Below, one piece after another: positions 14,058 to 15,755 of a stretch of DNA of 15,755 nt. Origin of the DNA: Actinomycetes bacterium (GTDB lineage: Bacteria > Actinomycetota > Acidimicrobiia > Acidimicrobiales > Palsa-688); NCBI GenBank assembly GCA_021815935.1, contig JAKAZH010000019.1:1-15755 (forward strand), in the 5' to 3' direction. The stretch's first letter is position 1; every line of letters starts with the position of its first letter. Both the position numbers and the translations under genes were made by a program. The notes under the pieces were generated by a model. The model was not told the DNA's origin. It made no database searches and worked only from the letters and a program-made list of their open reading frames with translations.

Positions 14058-14350
14058 GCGCCGAGGACCTCGAGCGCTACGAGACGGAGATCGAGCTTGC
14101 GCTCTATCAAGAGTACCGGGCGGTTCTGGCCATGTTCCGGTACGTGGTGGAGACTGAGCGGCGCTTCTACCTTGCAAACGATGTTCAGGTGGAACCGAAA
14201 GGAGAGGGAGACCGGACGTACTTCGAGATAGCGCTTCGCGACGCCTGGGTCTGGGACATGTATCGACCGGCCCGGTTTGTCTCGTCCGTTCGGGTTGTCA
14301 CTTTCAAGGATGTCAACGTAGAGGAGCTTCCGGACAAGGAGTCCTTCTGA
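14054..14350 (+). CDS. DUF2469 family protein
   Basis: A 98-residue protein of the actinobacterial DUF2469 family, function unknown. It matches the family throughout: MSAEDLERYETEIELALYQE, YVVETERRFYLANDVQV, then AWVWDMYRPARFV and VVTFKDVNVEEL. No signal peptide or membrane segment is present. In mycobacteria the orthologue (Rv2901c) also lies downstream of rplS and upstream of a yraN gene, but with lepB and rnhB before it; those two are missing here. The start agrees with the family N-terminus but has no ribosome binding site. Its stop is followed immediately by the yraN GTG. Confidence 0.95.
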   Translation: MSAEDLERYETEIELALYQEYRAVLAMFRYVVETERRFYLANDVQVEPKGEGDRTYFEIALRDAWVWDMYRPARFVSSVRVVTFKDVNVEELPDKESF

Positions 14351-14728
14351 GTGACGGCCGGTCCCGGAGCGACAGAACGTCGGCGGGGCTTGGGACGCCT
14401 CGGAGAGGACCGCGCTGCGCAGTGGTATCTGGAGCACGGTTTTGAAATCCTGGCGCGCAACTGGCGATGTTCTCAGGGCGAGATCGACATCGTCGCTTGC
14501 AAAGGTTCTGTCCTCGTGTTCAGCGAGGTGAAGGCGAGAAGTTCCTCGCGCTTCGGCGAACCGTTCGAGGCTGTCGGTCCGACGAAGCAAAGTCGACTGC
14601 GTCGCCTCGCAGCCGCATGGCTACGCTCCAACGTCCAGAACAACTCGCGAAGGGGAACTTTCGAGATTAGATTCGACGTGGTGTCGGTCACGGGCGGATC
14701 CTTGGACGTGATCGAGTCCGCATTTTGA
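14351..14728 (+). CDS. yraN: YraN / UPF0102 nuclease-fold protein
   Basis: A 125-residue UPF0102 protein with the restriction-endonuclease-like fold suggested for this family; the biological role is unproven. The core motif GEIDIVACKGSVLVFSEVKAR supplies the acidic and basic residues E44, D46, E59 and K61, the PD-(D/E)xK-type set. Upstream GRLGEDRAAQWYLEHGFEILARNWR is also characteristic. The GTG start abuts the DUF2469 stop. The TGA overlaps a TTG that is the likely start of the next gene (TTGA). In other actinobacteria yraN is usually followed by comM and dprA, which are not seen here. Confidence 0.92.
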   Translation: MTAGPGATERRRGLGRLGEDRAAQWYLEHGFEILARNWRCSQGEIDIVACKGSVLVFSEVKARSSSRFGEPFEAVGPTKQSRLRRLAAAWLRSNVQNNSRRGTFEIRFDVVSVTGGSLDVIESAF

Positions 14729-15755
14729 GCGGAAGTTCCGAATTCGGACGGTTGCCTGGCCCCTCGCCGAGATCGCTCACCCCCGCAACCATGGCCGTCC
14801 ACCTCGGCCGGCCTCCTGCCTCGCCAGGATCGGCAGTCAACCCGCACCTCGTGCTCAGCTCCACATTCCATCAAGGCGGTTCCAACTCCTACGCCAGGGA
14901 TGGCAACCCAACCTGGGAGGGCTTCGAAGCGTTGGTGGGCGGGCTCGAAGGCGGAACCTGTCTCACCTTCTCGTCCGGAATGGCTGCGGTGTCTGCCGTC
15001 ATTGAGAGCCTGCCGATACCAGGAAGGGTTGTCGTCGCTGCCGACGCTTACAACGGAACTCGCCGGCTTTTGGCCGATCTGGCAGGACGCGGCCGGCTTC
15101 GATACCGGACCGTCGACCTTGCACATAGCGCCGACGTCCTTTCGGCGTGCGCCGAACTGGTGGAGGCGCCGGGTCGGCCATCGGGAACGGACGGGGCGTT
15201 CGGAGCGGGCGGCTTGCTGTGGTTGGAGTCGCCGACGAACCCCCTCCTCGGCATCGCCGATATCTCAGCCCTCGCTCAGGGGGCTCACGGGCTCGGAATG
15301 GACGTCGTGGTGGACAGCACATTTGCGTCGCCGCTCGGGCAGCGACCGCTCGATCTCGGTGCCGACGTCGTTGTGCACAGTGCGACGAAGATCCTCTCCG
15401 GACACTCCGACGTGCTGATCGGGGCGGTCGTCACAAGGCGAGGCGACGTAGCGGAGCAGGTTTTGCGTCGCCGGACGCTGCACGGGGCGATACCGGGTTC
15501 GCTCGAGTCGTGGCTGGCGCTTCGTGGCGCTCGCACTTTGTCGGTTCGCCAGCCCAGGGCAGCTGCCAACGCAGGAGTTCTTGCGCAAAGGCTGCTTGCT
15601 CACCCGCAGGTATCGAGGGTGTTCTACCCGGGGTTGCGATCACATCCCGGTCACGAGCTTGCGCTCAAGCAGATGGGCGACTTCGGGACGATGGTCAGTT
15701 TCGAGGTGCTCGGCGGGGCGGTCTCAGCCGATGCCTTGTGCGCCGCCCTTCGACT
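14725..15755 (+). CDS. Cys/Met metabolism PLP-dependent enzyme (cystathionine gamma-synthase/lyase type), 5' part
   Basis: The first 343 codons of a fold-type I PLP enzyme of the Cys/Met metabolism family; it runs off the window end. Family features in order are MAVHLGRPP near residues 23-31, the NSYARDGNPTWEGFE substrate/PLP region, and LTFSSGMAAVSAV. DAYNGTRRLL, WLESPTNPLLGIAD and VVDSTFASPLGQRPLDLGAD follow. The PLP-lysine motif is HSATKILSGHSD with K222, and a later segment reads PGSLESWLALRGARTL. Members include cystathionine gamma-synthase (MetB), gamma-lyase and O-acetylhomoserine sulfhydrylase; I cannot separate these from the sequence. The TTG at 14725 overlaps the yraN stop (TTGA). 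TTG 14752 and ATG 14791 are alternatives, but the ATG would cut into the conserved N-terminal arm. Confidence 0.9.
   Translation, partial: MSGSSEFGRLPGPSPRSLTPATMAVHLGRPPASPGSAVNPHLVLSSTFHQGGSNSYARDGNPTWEGFEALVGGLEGGTCLTFSSGMAAVSAVIESLPIPGRVVVAADAYNGTRRLLADLAGRGRLRYRTVDLAHSADVLSACAELVEAPGRPSGTDGAFGAGGLLWLESPTNPLLGIADISALAQGAHGLGMDVVVDSTFASPLGQRPLDLGADVVVHSATKILSGHSDVLIGAVVTRRGDVAEQVLRRRTLHGAIPGSLESWLALRGARTLSVRQPRAAANAGVLAQRLLAHPQVSRVFYPGLRSHPGHELALKQMGDFGTMVSFEVLGGAVSADALCAALR

Overview
The window is a high-GC, tightly packed housekeeping segment from an actinobacterium (Actinomycetota). The evidence is the order coaD - SepIVA-like - DUF177 - (rpmF-plsX-acpP) - rnc - mutM - smc - ftsY - ffh - rpsP - khpA - rimM - trmD - rplS - DUF2469 - yraN. 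DUF2469 is essentially an actinobacterial family, and a SepIVA-type coiled-coil gene beside DUF177 and rnc is the arrangement known from mycobacteria. The insertion of rpmF-plsX-acpP, and the absence of lepB and rnhB after rplS, differ from the mycobacterial layout. A deep-branching class such as Acidimicrobiia is my inference and is not proven by the sequence. All recognisable intact genes are on the + strand.

Layout. 2-1481: end of coaD (coenzyme A synthesis), a DivIVA/SepIVA-like coiled-coil protein and DUF177/YceD. 1539-3075: rpmF (L32, 59 aa), plsX and acpP, linking ribosome supply to phospholipid and fatty-acid synthesis. 3085-4666: rnc and mutM. 4753-8265: smc (chromosome condensation). 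8287-10949: ftsY and ffh, the receptor and the GTPase of the signal recognition particle. 10973-13341: rpsP, khpA, rimM, trmD and rplS, a ribosome and tRNA maturation run with overlapping stop/start codons. 13342-14053: about 710 bp without an intact gene, holding a GGTACC-centred repeat/hairpin and what looks like a decayed VapB antitoxin on the minus strand. 14054-15755: DUF2469, yraN and the first 343 codons of a Cys/Met-metabolism PLP enzyme running off the end.

Together the genes serve translation (L32, S16, L19, RimM, TrmD, KhpA, YceD, RNase III), membrane protein targeting (FtsY, Ffh), lipid precursors (PlsX, ACP, CoaD), chromosome upkeep (SMC, MutM) and division (SepIVA-like). I see no novel multi-gene system. 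The points most worth a second look are small. First, a repeated TAGNNT element sits 8-9 nt before the Shine-Dalgarno-less start codons of smc, ftsY and ffh, suggesting leaderless mRNAs. Second, very short ORFs end in ATGA overlaps on the starts of DUF2469 and trmD. Third, the gap after rplS carries both the repeat and the antitoxin remnant, at the place where lepB and rnhB would be expected.
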